Assembly: GCF_030816615.1 (NCBI RefSeq)
Contig: NZ_JAUSYD010000001.1
Coordinates: forward strand, 1,612,001-1,676,000
Source of the DNA: Streptomyces sp. B1I3
GTDB lineage: Bacteria > Actinomycetota > Actinomycetes > Streptomycetales > Streptomycetaceae
DNA: 64,000 nucleotides
Direction: 5' to 3'
This document shows positions 18,066 through 27,404 of this stretch, piece after piece. Within the stretch, counting starts at the first letter, position 1; every line of letters begins with the position of its first letter. Position numbers and translations under genes: made by a program. The notes below the pieces were generated by a model. The model saw only the letters and a list, made by a program, of their open reading frames with translations. It ran no database searches and was not told where the DNA came from.

Positions 18066-18090
18066 AAGTGGCTTGTTCCGTACGCCACTT
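18066..18090. promoter_or_regulatory. Inverted repeat in the divergent tomO/tomP promoter region
   Basis: AAGTGGC (18066-18072) and GCCACTT (18084-18090) are perfect 7-base arms around an 11-base spacer, in the 210-base gap between divergent genes. TTGCAG at 18089-18094 with TATCCG at 18114-18119 is a weak rightward promoter that the repeat would overlap, so it is a candidate operator. Confidence 0.35.
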
Positions 18091-18189
18091 GCAGCCCGTC
18101 AGGCCATAAAGCCTATCCGGTGGGTAACGAGTTGAATCAGACGGACCGGCAGACCGCCGTCCGGCGGAGCGAGAGGGAGGCCGCAGCCC

Positions 18190-20139
18190 ATGGGACCGAC
18201 GGACTTCGACGTCACCGAGGGGAGCGGCACCCGCTTGCTGGAACGTCTGTACGGGGCGGCCCCGCCACCCTTCGCCCTGCTGCGCAGGCATCACGCCGGT
18301 GCGCCCGGACCGGGCCCGGTGGAAGTGTTCTTCGGCGAGATGGAGACCGTCCGCTCGCTGGAGGGGATCGGTGCGCCCGACGGCGCGCGGGGTCCCCACG
18401 CCCTGGCTCTGCTGCCCTTCCGGCAGGTGGCCGAGCACGGCCTGCGATGCCATGACGACGGCACCCCGTTGCGCGTCCTGCGGATCTCCGAGCACCACCT
18501 GCTGCCGGAGCAGGCGCTCACCGGCCGCGGCGGCGACGAGCCGGTGCGGTGGCAGGACGTGGGCTTCACGACGGACGACGCCCACTACGAGAGGCTGGTG
18601 AGAGAGGTCGCGACCTCGGACGCGGCCCGTGGGGGCCTGAACGTCCTGATCCGGCGCGACTGCACCGCCCGGTTGCCCGGCTTCCGGCCGGCGGTCGCGG
18701 TGGAGCTGTTCCGGCGGTTGCTGACCGCCGAATCGGGAGCGTACTGGACCTTCCTCGTGCACACCGGGGGCGAGCGGCCCACCACCCTGGTGGGGGCGAC
18801 ACCGCAGGGACACGTGTCCATCGAGAACCGCAGGGTGGTGATGAACCCCCTGTGCGGGACGTACCGCTGCCCGCCCCACGGCCCGCGCGCCGGAGAGGTG
18901 CTCGCCTTCCTCGCCGACCGCAAGGAGTCCGAGGAGCTGGCGACCACGGTGGACGCGGAGCTGTCGGTGCTGTGCGGCCTGGCCGGCCCGGACGTACGGG
19001 TGGAGGGACCCTTCCTGCGGCGGATGGCCCATCTGCTGCACACCCAGTGCCGGATCAGCGGACCCGCGGTGCTGAGCGCCCCCGAGACCCTTTCGCGGGC
19101 ACTGTTCGCCTCGACGACGGTGGGAAGCCCGTATGCCGAGGCGTGCCGGGCCATCCACCGTCACGAGACGACCGGCAGGGGGTACTACGGCGGTCTCCTC
19201 GCGCTGCTCGGCCGCGATGCCCGGGGCGACGAGGAACTGGACTCCGCAGCGGTGATCAGGACCCTGGACATCGATCACCTGGGCCGTGCGCGGTTGTCGG
19301 TGGGGGCGACCATCGGCAGCCGGTCGTCACCGGAGTCCGAGGCGGCGGAGACGCGGACCAAGGGACGGGCCGTGCTGACGGCCCTCACGACGGAGCCGGC
19401 CCCGCCGGCCTCCCGGCGCCGCCGCGGGTCCGGCGGCACCGAACCCGGTGCCGCCGCACCGGGGAGCGACGGGTCCGTCCGGGAGATCCTGGTCCGGCGG
19501 CACGCGGAGTTCTCGTCGTTCTGGACGAGCGGCGGGAGCGCACCGACGGGGCGGGCCGGCCGTGTGCTCGTGCTCGACACGGGCGGGGAGGACCTGGCCG
19601 CCCTGGTCCACATGGTGGCCTCGGTCCACGGGCCACCGGAGGTGGTCCGGTACGACGATCCGGACACGGGCGACACCCTGTCACGGCACCGGGGGCCCGT
19701 GCTGCTGGCCTCCGGCCCGGGCCGGCCCGACGCCCCCGGCAGCCCCCGGATGGCGGTGCTCAGGCAGATGTGCGCGTCACTCGTGCGGGAGCGGCTGCCA
19801 GGCGCGGCCCCGGTGGCAGGGGTGGGGCTCGGCTTCCAGTTACTGGCGCTCGCCGCCGTACCGGACGCGCGGGTCACGGCCAGGGCCGGCACCGGACTCG
19901 GCAGGGAGGTCGAGGTCTTCGGCCGGCCGGTCACGGCCGCCTTCCGCAACACCTACGCGCTCACGACCGGCCCGGCCGGCGCCGCGCCCGCTCGCCGCGG
20001 CCTGCCCGCGCTGTGCCTGGGCCCGGACGGGCGGGAGCTGATCGCGATGCACGGCCGGGCCGTCCGGGGCGTGCAGTTCCGCCCGGAGTCGGTCATGACC
20101 ACGGACGGGGCCGAGGTACTGCGCTCGCTCCTGGGCTGA
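18190..20139 (+). CDS. tomP: Second PhzE-like protein with a degenerate, inactive glutaminase domain (TomP-like)
   Basis: 649 residues, again a chorismate-binding domain fused to a class I amidotransferase fold. The synthase half keeps AESGAYWTFLVHT, NPLCGTYRC, RKESEELATTVDAEL, LLHTQCRI and GRGYYGGLLALLG. The amidotransferase half has lost catalysis: where the first copy has Cys535 in AVCLGHQ, this one has Gly546 in GVGLGFQ; where it has His619 in QFHAES, this one has Arg631 in QFRPES; and the GPGPGDP loop reads SGPGRPD. It cannot make ammonia from glutamine. It could act as the lyase that removes pyruvate from ADIC to give anthranilate, or use free ammonia. GAGGGAGG precedes the ATG. Confidence 0.85.
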   Translation: MGPTDFDVTEGSGTRLLERLYGAAPPPFALLRRHHAGAPGPGPVEVFFGEMETVRSLEGIGAPDGARGPHALALLPFRQVAEHGLRCHDDGTPLRVLRISEHHLLPEQALTGRGGDEPVRWQDVGFTTDDAHYERLVREVATSDAARGGLNVLIRRDCTARLPGFRPAVAVELFRRLLTAESGAYWTFLVHTGGERPTTLVGATPQGHVSIENRRVVMNPLCGTYRCPPHGPRAGEVLAFLADRKESEELATTVDAELSVLCGLAGPDVRVEGPFLRRMAHLLHTQCRISGPAVLSAPETLSRALFASTTVGSPYAEACRAIHRHETTGRGYYGGLLALLGRDARGDEELDSAAVIRTLDIDHLGRARLSVGATIGSRSSPESEAAETRTKGRAVLTALTTEPAPPASRRRRGSGGTEPGAAAPGSDGSVREILVRRHAEFSSFWTSGGSAPTGRAGRVLVLDTGGEDLAALVHMVASVHGPPEVVRYDDPDTGDTLSRHRGPVLLASGPGRPDAPGSPRMAVLRQMCASLVRERLPGAAPVAGVGLGFQLLALAAVPDARVTARAGTGLGREVEVFGRPVTAAFRNTYALTTGPAGAAPARRGLPALCLGPDGRELIAMHGRAVRGVQFRPESVMTTDGAEVLRSLLG

Positions 20140-20152
20140 AGCCGGCCGGTCC

Positions 20153-21598
20153 TCAGGGAGTGCCGTTCCGGCCGAGTTCCAGGACGGTGCGGGCCGCGGA
20201 CTCCAGGGCGAAGGTCATCGAACCGCCGTTGGGTTCGAAGCCGGCGTGGTCCCCGGCGAAGTGGACGCGCCCCTCCGGCCTGCGGATCACCGGCAGCAGG
20301 CCACTGTGCCCGCGCTCGGGAAGGATGTAGGCCCCTTCCGCGTAGGGCCGTTCGTCCCAGCAGACCGACGCGCCGGTCTCGAAGTGGTCGCGGGCCCCCG
20401 GGAGCATCCGGTCGAGTTCGGCCAGCACGAAGTTCTGGCGCTCCTCCTCGGTCATGACGGAGACCGCCCGCGCACGCCATCCCGTCATCAGGCACTCCAG
20501 TATCTTCCTGGGTCCCGGCAGCTGGGGCGTCGCGTCGCGTATCCAGCGTATGGGCAGGTCGGTGGAGAAGCTCGCGTTCCGCTGCGGCCAGAACTGGCTG
20601 CGCATCTGGAGGTACACCCGGACGACGGACGAGTACTTCACCCGGCGCATCGCGTCGTGCTTCGCGTCGGAGAGGCCTGCGTCGGTGAAGTCGATGTGCC
20701 GGATCGCGCTGAACGGGACGGTGACGACGACCCGTTCGGCTTCCATGGACCGCATGGCGCCGTGGTCGAGGTAGGTGACCCGGGCCCGCTCCTCGTCCTG
20801 TTCGACGCGGACCACGGGACGGCGGTAGTGGATCCTGCTCTTGAGCCGTTCCGCGAACGCGCCCGGGAACCGGTCGGTGCCGTCCTTCACCTTCGCCCAG
20901 CGGGGGTCGGCGTTGCTGAGCGAGTGCGGGCTCGCCTCGTGGCGCAGCCAGGAAAGCGCCGACGCCGTCTTCAGGTCACCTCCGCGCATCTCCAGGAACA
21001 TGGGCTCCATGAGATCGATGGCAGCCTGGGAGGCGCCGCGGTCCGTCAGGACCTGGTGCACGGACCGCCGGTCGTACGGGGCGAGCAGCTCGGTGGCCTC
21101 CCAGTCGGGGGCGCTGATGTCCGGCTGGAGGCTGTCGCTGACGGCGGTCACGTACCGCTCGATCATGCCCGCGACGCCGAGGTCCTTCTCGTGCGGGTGG
21201 AGCGCCAGTCCCGCTGCGGCCACCGCCTCCGGGTCGGGGGTGAAGAACCGTCCCTGCGCGAAGTAGGAGAAGGTGGTGTCGTAGAGGTCGGCGGTCTCCG
21301 TCTCCACGCCGAGTTCGCGCAGGTAGTGCATCGCGTAGTGACAGTGCGGCGTGAGCGTCATCGCACCCGCCTCCGCGTGCAGCCCGTCGGCGAACGGAGC
21401 CCGTAACGTGTAGGCGCGCCCGCCGGGCCGGGTATCGGCTTCCAGGACCGTCACCTCGCATCGGCGCGCGGCGAGTTCGTGGGCGACGGCCAGCCCGGCA
21501 AGGCCTGCGCCGATGACGATCACGGACCGCGGTGGCCGCAGACCCGGCAGGCCGTTGTCGAAAGCGCGGCGTACTTCGGTCTGGGTGGCTTCACGCAT
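20153..21598 (-). CDS. Flavin-containing amine oxidase family protein at the cluster edge
   Basis: 481 residues of the monoamine oxidase/L-amino-acid oxidase superfamily. The FAD-binding N terminus is VIVIGAGLAGLAVAHELAAR with the second Gly-Arg motif EADTRPGGRAYTLR. Mid-protein GTDRFPGAFAERL and C-terminal VHFAGDHAGFEPNGGSMTFA complete the pattern. It converges on the second PhzE-like gene, only 13 bases separating the stops. It does not correspond to a tom gene I remember, and its strand matches the catabolic genes to its right. It could be a cluster tailoring enzyme or an unrelated amine oxidase; substrate unknown. Confidence 0.78.
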   Translation of the reverse strand: MREATQTEVRRAFDNGLPGLRPPRSVIVIGAGLAGLAVAHELAARRCEVTVLEADTRPGGRAYTLRAPFADGLHAEAGAMTLTPHCHYAMHYLRELGVETETADLYDTTFSYFAQGRFFTPDPEAVAAAGLALHPHEKDLGVAGMIERYVTAVSDSLQPDISAPDWEATELLAPYDRRSVHQVLTDRGASQAAIDLMEPMFLEMRGGDLKTASALSWLRHEASPHSLSNADPRWAKVKDGTDRFPGAFAERLKSRIHYRRPVVRVEQDEERARVTYLDHGAMRSMEAERVVVTVPFSAIRHIDFTDAGLSDAKHDAMRRVKYSSVVRVYLQMRSQFWPQRNASFSTDLPIRWIRDATPQLPGPRKILECLMTGWRARAVSVMTEEERQNFVLAELDRMLPGARDHFETGASVCWDERPYAEGAYILPERGHSGLLPVIRRPEGRVHFAGDHAGFEPNGGSMTFALESAARTVLELGRNGTP

Positions 21599-21936
21599 GG
21601 GCGTTCTCCGTTCCGGTCAGTCGTACGACGGTGCTCTTCGTGCTCCTGCTGCGTGTACCACCTGACGGCCTGCCCATGTCCGTACGACGCACCGGCGGTG
21701 CGGCCCCGTCGGGGTGGGTGGGCGCGGCGTACCGGAGGGCCACGGCCTTGCCGGGCGGCACGGGCCCCTCGTGCCGGACCGCGGGACGGGTGGGGCAGGT
21801 GCGACGGCTGCGGTCATGGCGGCCGGGCCCTTCGCCCGGGAGCGGGGCCGTGCGGTGCGCGGGGGCGGTGTGTGCGGCCCAGGCGCGTACAGCGGGAGGG
21901 GCGGGGAGCGGCCGTACGGACGGAGAGGAAGGCGGG
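21599..21936. other. Intergenic, no gene seen
   Basis: 338 bases between two leftward genes. It holds a perfect palindrome GTCGTACGAC at 21620-21629, just upstream of the amine oxidase start, and a second CGTACGAC half-site near 21682. These could form an operator for the oxidase. No convincing coding pattern on either strand. Confidence 0.4.
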
Positions 21937-22938
21937 TCAGGCGGACAGGGCGGGGATGATCGTGGAGCCGTAGGCGTCGATCGTCGCCTCTCTCGCGTCG
22001 TGCATGGCATAGACGGCGAACTGGTCGACGCCCAGGTCGCGCAGCGCCTCGAGCTTGTCGATGTGCGCCTCCGCCGGGCCCAGCAGGCAGAACCGGTCGA
22101 CGATCTCGTCGGGCACGAAGGCCGTGTCCGGGTTTCCGGTGCGGCCGTGGTGGCCGTAGTCGTAGCCGGACCGTCCGGCGATGTACGCCGTCAGCGCCTC
22201 CGGCACGAGGTCCGAGTGTTCGCCGTACCGGGAGACGAGGTCGGCGACGTGGTTGCCGACCATCCCGCCGAACCAGCGGCACTGCCCGCGGGCATGGTCG
22301 AGGTCGTCGCTCACGTAGGCGGGTGCGGCGACGCAGATGGTGACCGAGTCCGGGTCCCGGCCCGCGTCGGCCGCCGCCGCGCGTACCGCTTTGATCATCC
22401 ACTCGGTGAGGTAGGGGTCGGCCAGCTGGAGGATGAAGCCGTCCGCCTTCCGGCCGGCCAGAGCGAGTGCCTTGGGACCGTAGGCCCCCATCCACACGGG
22501 GAGTCTGCCGTCCTTCACCCAGGGGATGCGGACCTGCTGCCCGTCGACGACGGCCTCTCGCCCCTCGGCGAGATCGCGGATCACCTCGATGGCCTCGCCC
22601 AGCCTCGCCAGGGTGTTGGGCTTGCGGCCGGCCACCCGCATGGCCGAGTCACCGCGCCCGATGCCGCAGACGGTGCGGTTGCCGTACATCTCGTTGAGGG
22701 TGGCGAAGGTGGAGGCCGTGACCTCCCAGGTGCGCGTGCCCGGGTTGGTCACCATCGGGCCGACGATCAGCCGCTCGGTGTGCTCCAGGATCCGGCTGTA
22801 GATGACGAAGGGCTCCTGCCAGAGCACGGCCGAGTCGAACGTCCAGCCGTAGCGGAACCCGTTGCGTTCGGCGCGGCGCATGAGCCCGACGACGGCCGAG
22901 GCGGGCGGATCGGTCTGGAGGACGAGTCCGAAATCCAT
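21937..22938 (-). CDS. LLM-class flavin/F420-dependent oxidoreductase (TIGR03842-like)
   Basis: 333 residues of the luciferase-like fold, beginning MDFGLVLQTDPPASAVVGLM, with RLIVGPMVTNPGTRTWEVT, NRTVCGIGRGDSAMRVAGR and LPVWMGAYGPKALALAGRKA. From memory it resembles the F420-type subfamily TIGR03842, often found near dihydropyrimidinase genes in actinobacteria. It lies at the downstream end of the leftward pyrimidine/hydantoin set, with AGGAG before the ATG. It may interconvert a pyrimidine ring or hydantoin precursor by hydride transfer; this role is inference from context only. Confidence 0.78.
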   Translation of the reverse strand: MDFGLVLQTDPPASAVVGLMRRAERNGFRYGWTFDSAVLWQEPFVIYSRILEHTERLIVGPMVTNPGTRTWEVTASTFATLNEMYGNRTVCGIGRGDSAMRVAGRKPNTLARLGEAIEVIRDLAEGREAVVDGQQVRIPWVKDGRLPVWMGAYGPKALALAGRKADGFILQLADPYLTEWMIKAVRAAAADAGRDPDSVTICVAAPAYVSDDLDHARGQCRWFGGMVGNHVADLVSRYGEHSDLVPEALTAYIAGRSGYDYGHHGRTGNPDTAFVPDEIVDRFCLLGPAEAHIDKLEALRDLGVDQFAVYAMHDAREATIDAYGSTIIPALSA

Positions 22939-23209
22939 GGCTGCTCCTGGTCGAGGAACGGGCAGGCGGCGCACAGGGGGTACGTGTCGCGGCCGGGCGC
23001 GGCCGGTGAGTCGTGGGGCGCTGCCTCGGGTGACGTGCTCCGGAAGATCCTTCCACATCGGGACGTGCCGGACGGTGTACGGCGACGTCTGGGGAGCGGG
23101 TCGCGGGGGACAATCCTGGACCGGTTTCCGCGCCTTGGGAAGAGGTCGTCTACACGCGTCCACCGCGAGGGGAGGGCGCCGGTGCCCGCGACGTGCGGGC
23201 CCGGCTCTT

Positions 23210-24424
23210 TCACCAGTCGTGGACGGTTCCGTCCTGGAGCCGGTTGACCGGCAGGTAGGCCGCCTCGTACGGGTGGGCGGCAGCCAGGTCCTCGTCCAGT
23301 TCGACGCCGATGCCGGGGGTCTCACCCGGGTGCAGGTGACCGTCCGTGAAGGTGTACCCGTGGCGGAACACCTCCTCGGTGAGCGGGTTGTGACCGGAGT
23401 ACTCCTGGATGCCGAAGTTGTGCACGGCGAGGTCGAGGTGGATCGCGGCGGCCATACCCACCGGGGAGATGTCCTCCGGGCCGTGCACCGCGCTTCTGAT
23501 CTGGTACTGCGCGGCGAAGTCGAACAGCTTGCGCAGCGGTGTGACACCACCGAAGTGGGTGACCGCCGAACGCACGTAGTCGATCAGCTGCTCGGTGATC
23601 AGGGCCTGGTAGTCGTGCATGGTGTTGAACACCTCGCCGATGGCCAGCGGTGTAGTGGTGTGCCGGCGCACCATGCGCAGCGCCTCCTGGTTCTCGGCGG
23701 GTGTGCAGTCCTCCAGCCAGAACGGGCGGTACGGCTCCAGGTCCTTGCCCAGCCGGGCCGCCTGGACGGGCGTGAGCCGGTGGTGGGCGTCGTGCAGGAG
23801 GGGCAGTTCGGCGCCGAACTCGGCGCGTACCGCCTCGAACACGGCAGGCATGTGGCGCAGGTAGGCGTCGGTGTCCCAGTCCTCCACCAGAGGGCGGGCC
23901 TGCTGGTGCGGGACGGGCGCGCCTCCGGCGTCGGTGGTGGACACCCCGTACACGGCCTTCAGCCCCGGGATGCCCGACTGGATGCGGACGGCGGGGTAGC
24001 CCTGGGCGAGGCGGGCGCGTACCGAGTCGAGCAGTTCGGGGATGTCGCGGCCGTTCGCGTGCCCGTACGTGCCGACGCGGTCCCGGCTCGCACCGCCGAG
24101 CAGTTGGTAGAGCGGAAGCCCGGCGGCCTTGGCCTTGATGTCCCACAGCGCGACGTCGACCGCGGCGATCGCGGCCATCGTCACCGGCCCGCGCCGCCAG
24201 TAGGCGCCCCGGTACAGGGACTGCCAGGTGTCCTCGATCCGGTGCGGGTCCAGACCGACGAGCAGGGGTGCCACATGGTCGGTGAGGTAGCCGACGACGG
24301 CGAGTTCCCTGCCGTTGAGGGTGGCGTCACCGAGGCCGGTGAGGCCCTCGTCGGTGGTCAGCTTGAGGGTGACGAAATTGCGGCCGGGGCTGGTGACGAC
24401 GACCTTCGCGTCGACGATCTTCAT
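23210..24424 (-). CDS. Mannonate dehydratase-family enolase superfamily protein (ManD/RspA-like)
   Basis: 404 residues, the standard length for the D-mannonate dehydratase branch of the enolase superfamily. Very close family signatures are [63 protein letters not shown] and [11 protein letters not shown]. The enzyme would dehydrate D-mannonate (or D-gluconate) to 2-keto-3-deoxygluconate; some members have low or no activity. GAAAGAGAG precedes the ATG. It sits between the LLM oxidoreductase and dihydropyrimidinase, where a sugar-acid enzyme is unexpected. A GGAAG-ATC-CTTCC palindrome lies downstream at 23042-23054. Confidence 0.85.
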   Translation of the reverse strand: MKIVDAKVVVTSPGRNFVTLKLTTDEGLTGLGDATLNGRELAVVGYLTDHVAPLLVGLDPHRIEDTWQSLYRGAYWRRGPVTMAAIAAVDVALWDIKAKAAGLPLYQLLGGASRDRVGTYGHANGRDIPELLDSVRARLAQGYPAVRIQSGIPGLKAVYGVSTTDAGGAPVPHQQARPLVEDWDTDAYLRHMPAVFEAVRAEFGAELPLLHDAHHRLTPVQAARLGKDLEPYRPFWLEDCTPAENQEALRMVRRHTTTPLAIGEVFNTMHDYQALITEQLIDYVRSAVTHFGGVTPLRKLFDFAAQYQIRSAVHGPEDISPVGMAAAIHLDLAVHNFGIQEYSGHNPLTEEVFRHGYTFTDGHLHPGETPGIGVELDEDLAAAHPYEAAYLPVNRLQDGTVHDW

Positions 24425-24572
24425 CGCGCTCTCTTTCCGGGTGCTGCGGGAGGTGCCCCCGTAGCCGGCGCCGGACGAGGGAGAGGAGCCATTCAGCCCG
24501 TCGACGCGCCCGAGGTCAACCCGGCCCCCGGGCGCTTCCGTCCGGACACGGCGGCCCGCACCGCCACCGGTG

Positions 24573-25970
24573 TCACACGTACTGGCAGATCCCCCGTGGC
24601 AGGTACGCCCCGTGGCCCGCGTGGCCCACGTACGCACGGTCCTCGATCACCGCCACCCCGCGGGAGAGCACCGTCTCCACCCGTCCCGTCACGCGCTTGC
24701 CCTCGTAGGCCGAGTAGTCCACGTTCATGTGGTGCGTCTCGGCGGAGATGACCTGTTCGGCGTGCGGGTCGTAGATGACGACGTCGGCGTCGGACCCCGG
24801 CGCGATGGTCCCCTTCTTCGGATAGAGCCCGAACATCCGGGCCGGGGAGGCGCAGGCGATCTCGATCCAGCGACGCCGGGAGATATGGCCGTCCAGCACC
24901 GCCTGATGGAGGAGGTCCATACGGTTCTCCACGCCGGGCATGCCATTGGGGATCTTCGAGAAGTCGCCCCGGCCCATCTCCTTCTGCCCCGAGAAGCAGA
25001 ACGGGCAGTGGTCGGTGGAGACGACCTGCAGTTCGTCGTTCCTGAGGCCGCGCCAGAGCGCTTCCTGGTGCTCCCTGGGCCGCAGAGGGGTGGAGCAGAC
25101 GTACTTGGCGCCCTCGAAGCCGGGTTCGGCCAGGTTGTCCGTGGACAGGAAGAGGTACTGCGGGCAGGTCTCACCGAAGACCGGTAGCCCTTTGTGGCGG
25201 GCGGAGGCGATCTCGGCGAGGGCTTCGTCGGCGGAGACGTGGACGACGTACAGGGGCGAGCCTGCGACCCGGGCGAGCTGAACGGCGCGGTGGGTGGCCT
25301 CTGCCTCCAGCGCCACCTTGCGCACGTCGCCGTGGTGGCGGGGGTCGGTACGGCCTTGGGCGAGGGCCTGTTCCACGAGCACGTCGATGGCGATGCCGTT
25401 CTCCGCGTGCATCATGACGAGACCGCCGTTGCCCGAGGCCCGCTGCATGGCGCGCAGGATCTGCCCGTCGTCGCTGTAGAACACTCCGGGGTAGGCCATG
25501 AAGAGTTTGAACGAGGTGACGCCCTCAGCGACCAGGAGATCCATCTCCTTGAGCGAGGACTCGTTCACGTCGGACAGGATCATGTGGAACGCGTAGTCGA
25601 CGGCGCAGTTCCCGTCCGCCTTCGCGTACCAGGCGTCGAGCCCCTCGCGCAGCGGCCTGCCCCTGGTCTGGACGGCGAAGTCGACGATCGTGGTGGTGCC
25701 GCCCCACGCGGCGGCCCGGGTGCCGGTCTCGAAGGTGTCGGAGGCGAACGTCCCGCCGAACGGCATCTCCATGTGCGTGTGGGCGTCGACGCCGCCCGGG
25801 AGGACGTACTTCCCGGTGGCGTCGATCCTGTGGTCGGCGCTCCAGCTCCCGGCGGCGTCGGTGCCGTGGGCGGCGAGGGCGGCGATGCGCCCGCCCTCGA
25901 TGAGTACGTCGGCGTGGATCTCGTCCGACGCGGTGACGACGAGTCCGCCGTGGATGACGGTGCGGCTCAT
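24573..25970 (-). CDS. hydA: Dihydropyrimidinase / D-hydantoinase
   Basis: 465 residues of the cyclic amidohydrolase family. Metal-binding [15 protein letters not shown], the carbamylated-Lys motif [29 protein letters not shown] and STDHCPF are all present. It hydrolyses 5,6-dihydrouracil/thymine, or hydantoins, to N-carbamoyl amino acids. The immediate upstream gene products, an aminotransferase and a beta-ureidopropionase-like amidase, complete conversion to beta-alanine and its oxoacid. GAGGAGGGG before the ATG supports the start. It is not the allantoinase, which is a separate gene at 61592-62998. Confidence 0.9.
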   Translation of the reverse strand: MSRTVIHGGLVVTASDEIHADVLIEGGRIAALAAHGTDAAGSWSADHRIDATGKYVLPGGVDAHTHMEMPFGGTFASDTFETGTRAAAWGGTTTIVDFAVQTRGRPLREGLDAWYAKADGNCAVDYAFHMILSDVNESSLKEMDLLVAEGVTSFKLFMAYPGVFYSDDGQILRAMQRASGNGGLVMMHAENGIAIDVLVEQALAQGRTDPRHHGDVRKVALEAEATHRAVQLARVAGSPLYVVHVSADEALAEIASARHKGLPVFGETCPQYLFLSTDNLAEPGFEGAKYVCSTPLRPREHQEALWRGLRNDELQVVSTDHCPFCFSGQKEMGRGDFSKIPNGMPGVENRMDLLHQAVLDGHISRRRWIEIACASPARMFGLYPKKGTIAPGSDADVVIYDPHAEQVISAETHHMNVDYSAYEGKRVTGRVETVLSRGVAVIEDRAYVGHAGHGAYLPRGICQYV

Positions 25971-26120
25971 GTACCCCTCCTCGCGGTGGCGGAATGGCTG
26001 CTGCTGATCGATGACGGTGCGGGGCAGGGGGCGGGCGGGGCCTCGCCTCGCGCCGTGGCGTCGGGCCCGGGTCGTGACGTCGCCCCGCCCCGGGGCCGTG
26101 TCACCCCGTCCCGGGCCCGG

Positions 26121-27404
26121 TCATCCGGCCGCGTGCAGGGCGTCGGCCAGGATCGCCGCGCCCTCCTCCGCCTCGGCGACCGTGAGCGTGAGCGGCGGTG
26201 CGATCCGCAGGACGCTGGTGTCGTGGCCGCCGCCCTTCCCGATCAGCAGCCCGCCGGCGCGGGCGGCTTCCAGCACGGCCGCCGCGGCCTCCGGATCCGC
26301 CTCGTCGGTGCCGGGCTTCACCAGCTCGATGCCGATCATGAGCCCCCGGCCGCGCACTTCCCGAACGGCCGCGGATGCCGCGCCGACGGCCCGGAGCCGC
26401 TCGATGAGCAGCCCGCCGACCCGCCGCGCGTTGCCCTGGAGGTCGTGTTCCAGCAGGTACGTGAGGTTGGCGAGGCCGGCGGCCATGGTGACCGGGGACC
26501 CCCCGAACGTCGAGATGGAGTTGGCGTCCAGGCAGTTCATGACGTCGGCGCGGGCGACGACTCCGCCGACGGACATGCCGTTGCCGATGCCTTTGGCGAA
26601 CGTCAGGATGTCCGGCGGCCCGCTCGAAGCGTGGGCCTGCCAGCCCCAGAAGTGGTCGCCGGTGCGTCCCCAGCCGGTCTGCACCTCGTCCGAGATCCAG
26701 AGGATGCCGTGGCGGGTGAGGACCTCCCGGAAGGCCGCGTACAGCCCGTCGGGAGGCGCGGTGAAGCCGCCGACGCCCTGGATGGGCTCGGCGATCAGTG
26801 CCGCGGCTCCCCGTGTGTGTCCGAGCAGGTCCTCCAGGTCGGCCACGCACGCCTCGATGAACCGCTCGTCGCTCAGCTCCGCGTAAGGTCCCCTGCTGCG
26901 GACCCCACCGTGGACGTACAGGGTCTGCAGCGGCGACAGACTCGTCGGCGACCAGGCCCGGTTGCCCGTGACGGACACCGCCGAGAACGACCTGCCGTGG
27001 TAGCTGTTGCGCATCGCCAGGATCTGGTTCGACCTGCGGTACGCCGTGGCGAGCAGCAGGGCGGTGTCGTTGGCCTCGGTGCCCGAGGTGGTGAAGAAGA
27101 CCCGTGCGTCGGGGATGCCGGAGAGCTGGGCGACGCGCTCGGCGAGCTCGACCATCGGGCGGTTGAGGTAGAGCGTCGAGGAGTGGATGATGCGCCCGGC
27201 CTGCTCGGAGACGGCTTTCGTCACCTCGGGGAGGGCGTGCGCGGTCATGGTGGTGAGGATGCCGCCGAAGAAGTCGAGGTAGCGGTTGCCGTCCGCGTCC
27301 CAGACGTGGCGCCCCTCGCCGTGGGTGAGCTCCAGGGGGTGGCGGTAGTAGAGGGCCAGCCAGCCGGGGCTGACGGCGAGGTGCCGCTCGTGCAGACCGC
27401 TCAC
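26121..27404 (-). CDS. Class III (omega) aminotransferase, probably beta-alanine/3-aminoisobutyrate transaminase
   Basis: 427 residues of the PLP fold-type I class III family. RYLDFFGGILTTMTAHALPE, STLYLNRPMVELAERVAQ, TTSGTEANDTALLLA, WISDEVQTGWGRTG and the PLP-Lys motif LTFAKGIGNGMSVGG are seen. It would transfer the amino group of beta-alanine, released by the preceding amidase, to a keto acid. The GTG start overlaps the amidase stop as GTGA at 27401-27404, so the two are translated as a pair. Confidence 0.87.
   Translation of the reverse strand: MSGLHERHLAVSPGWLALYYRHPLELTHGEGRHVWDADGNRYLDFFGGILTTMTAHALPEVTKAVSEQAGRIIHSSTLYLNRPMVELAERVAQLSGIPDARVFFTTSGTEANDTALLLATAYRRSNQILAMRNSYHGRSFSAVSVTGNRAWSPTSLSPLQTLYVHGGVRSRGPYAELSDERFIEACVADLEDLLGHTRGAAALIAEPIQGVGGFTAPPDGLYAAFREVLTRHGILWISDEVQTGWGRTGDHFWGWQAHASSGPPDILTFAKGIGNGMSVGGVVARADVMNCLDANSISTFGGSPVTMAAGLANLTYLLEHDLQGNARRVGGLLIERLRAVGAASAAVREVRGRGLMIGIELVKPGTDEADPEAAAAVLEAARAGGLLIGKGGGHDTSVLRIAPPLTLTVAEAEEGAAILADALHAAG

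Noticed and set aside
18190..20139. Housekeeping anthranilate synthase of tryptophan biosynthesis
   Set aside because: It lacks glutaminase residues, sits in the antibiotic cluster, and no trp genes are nearby.
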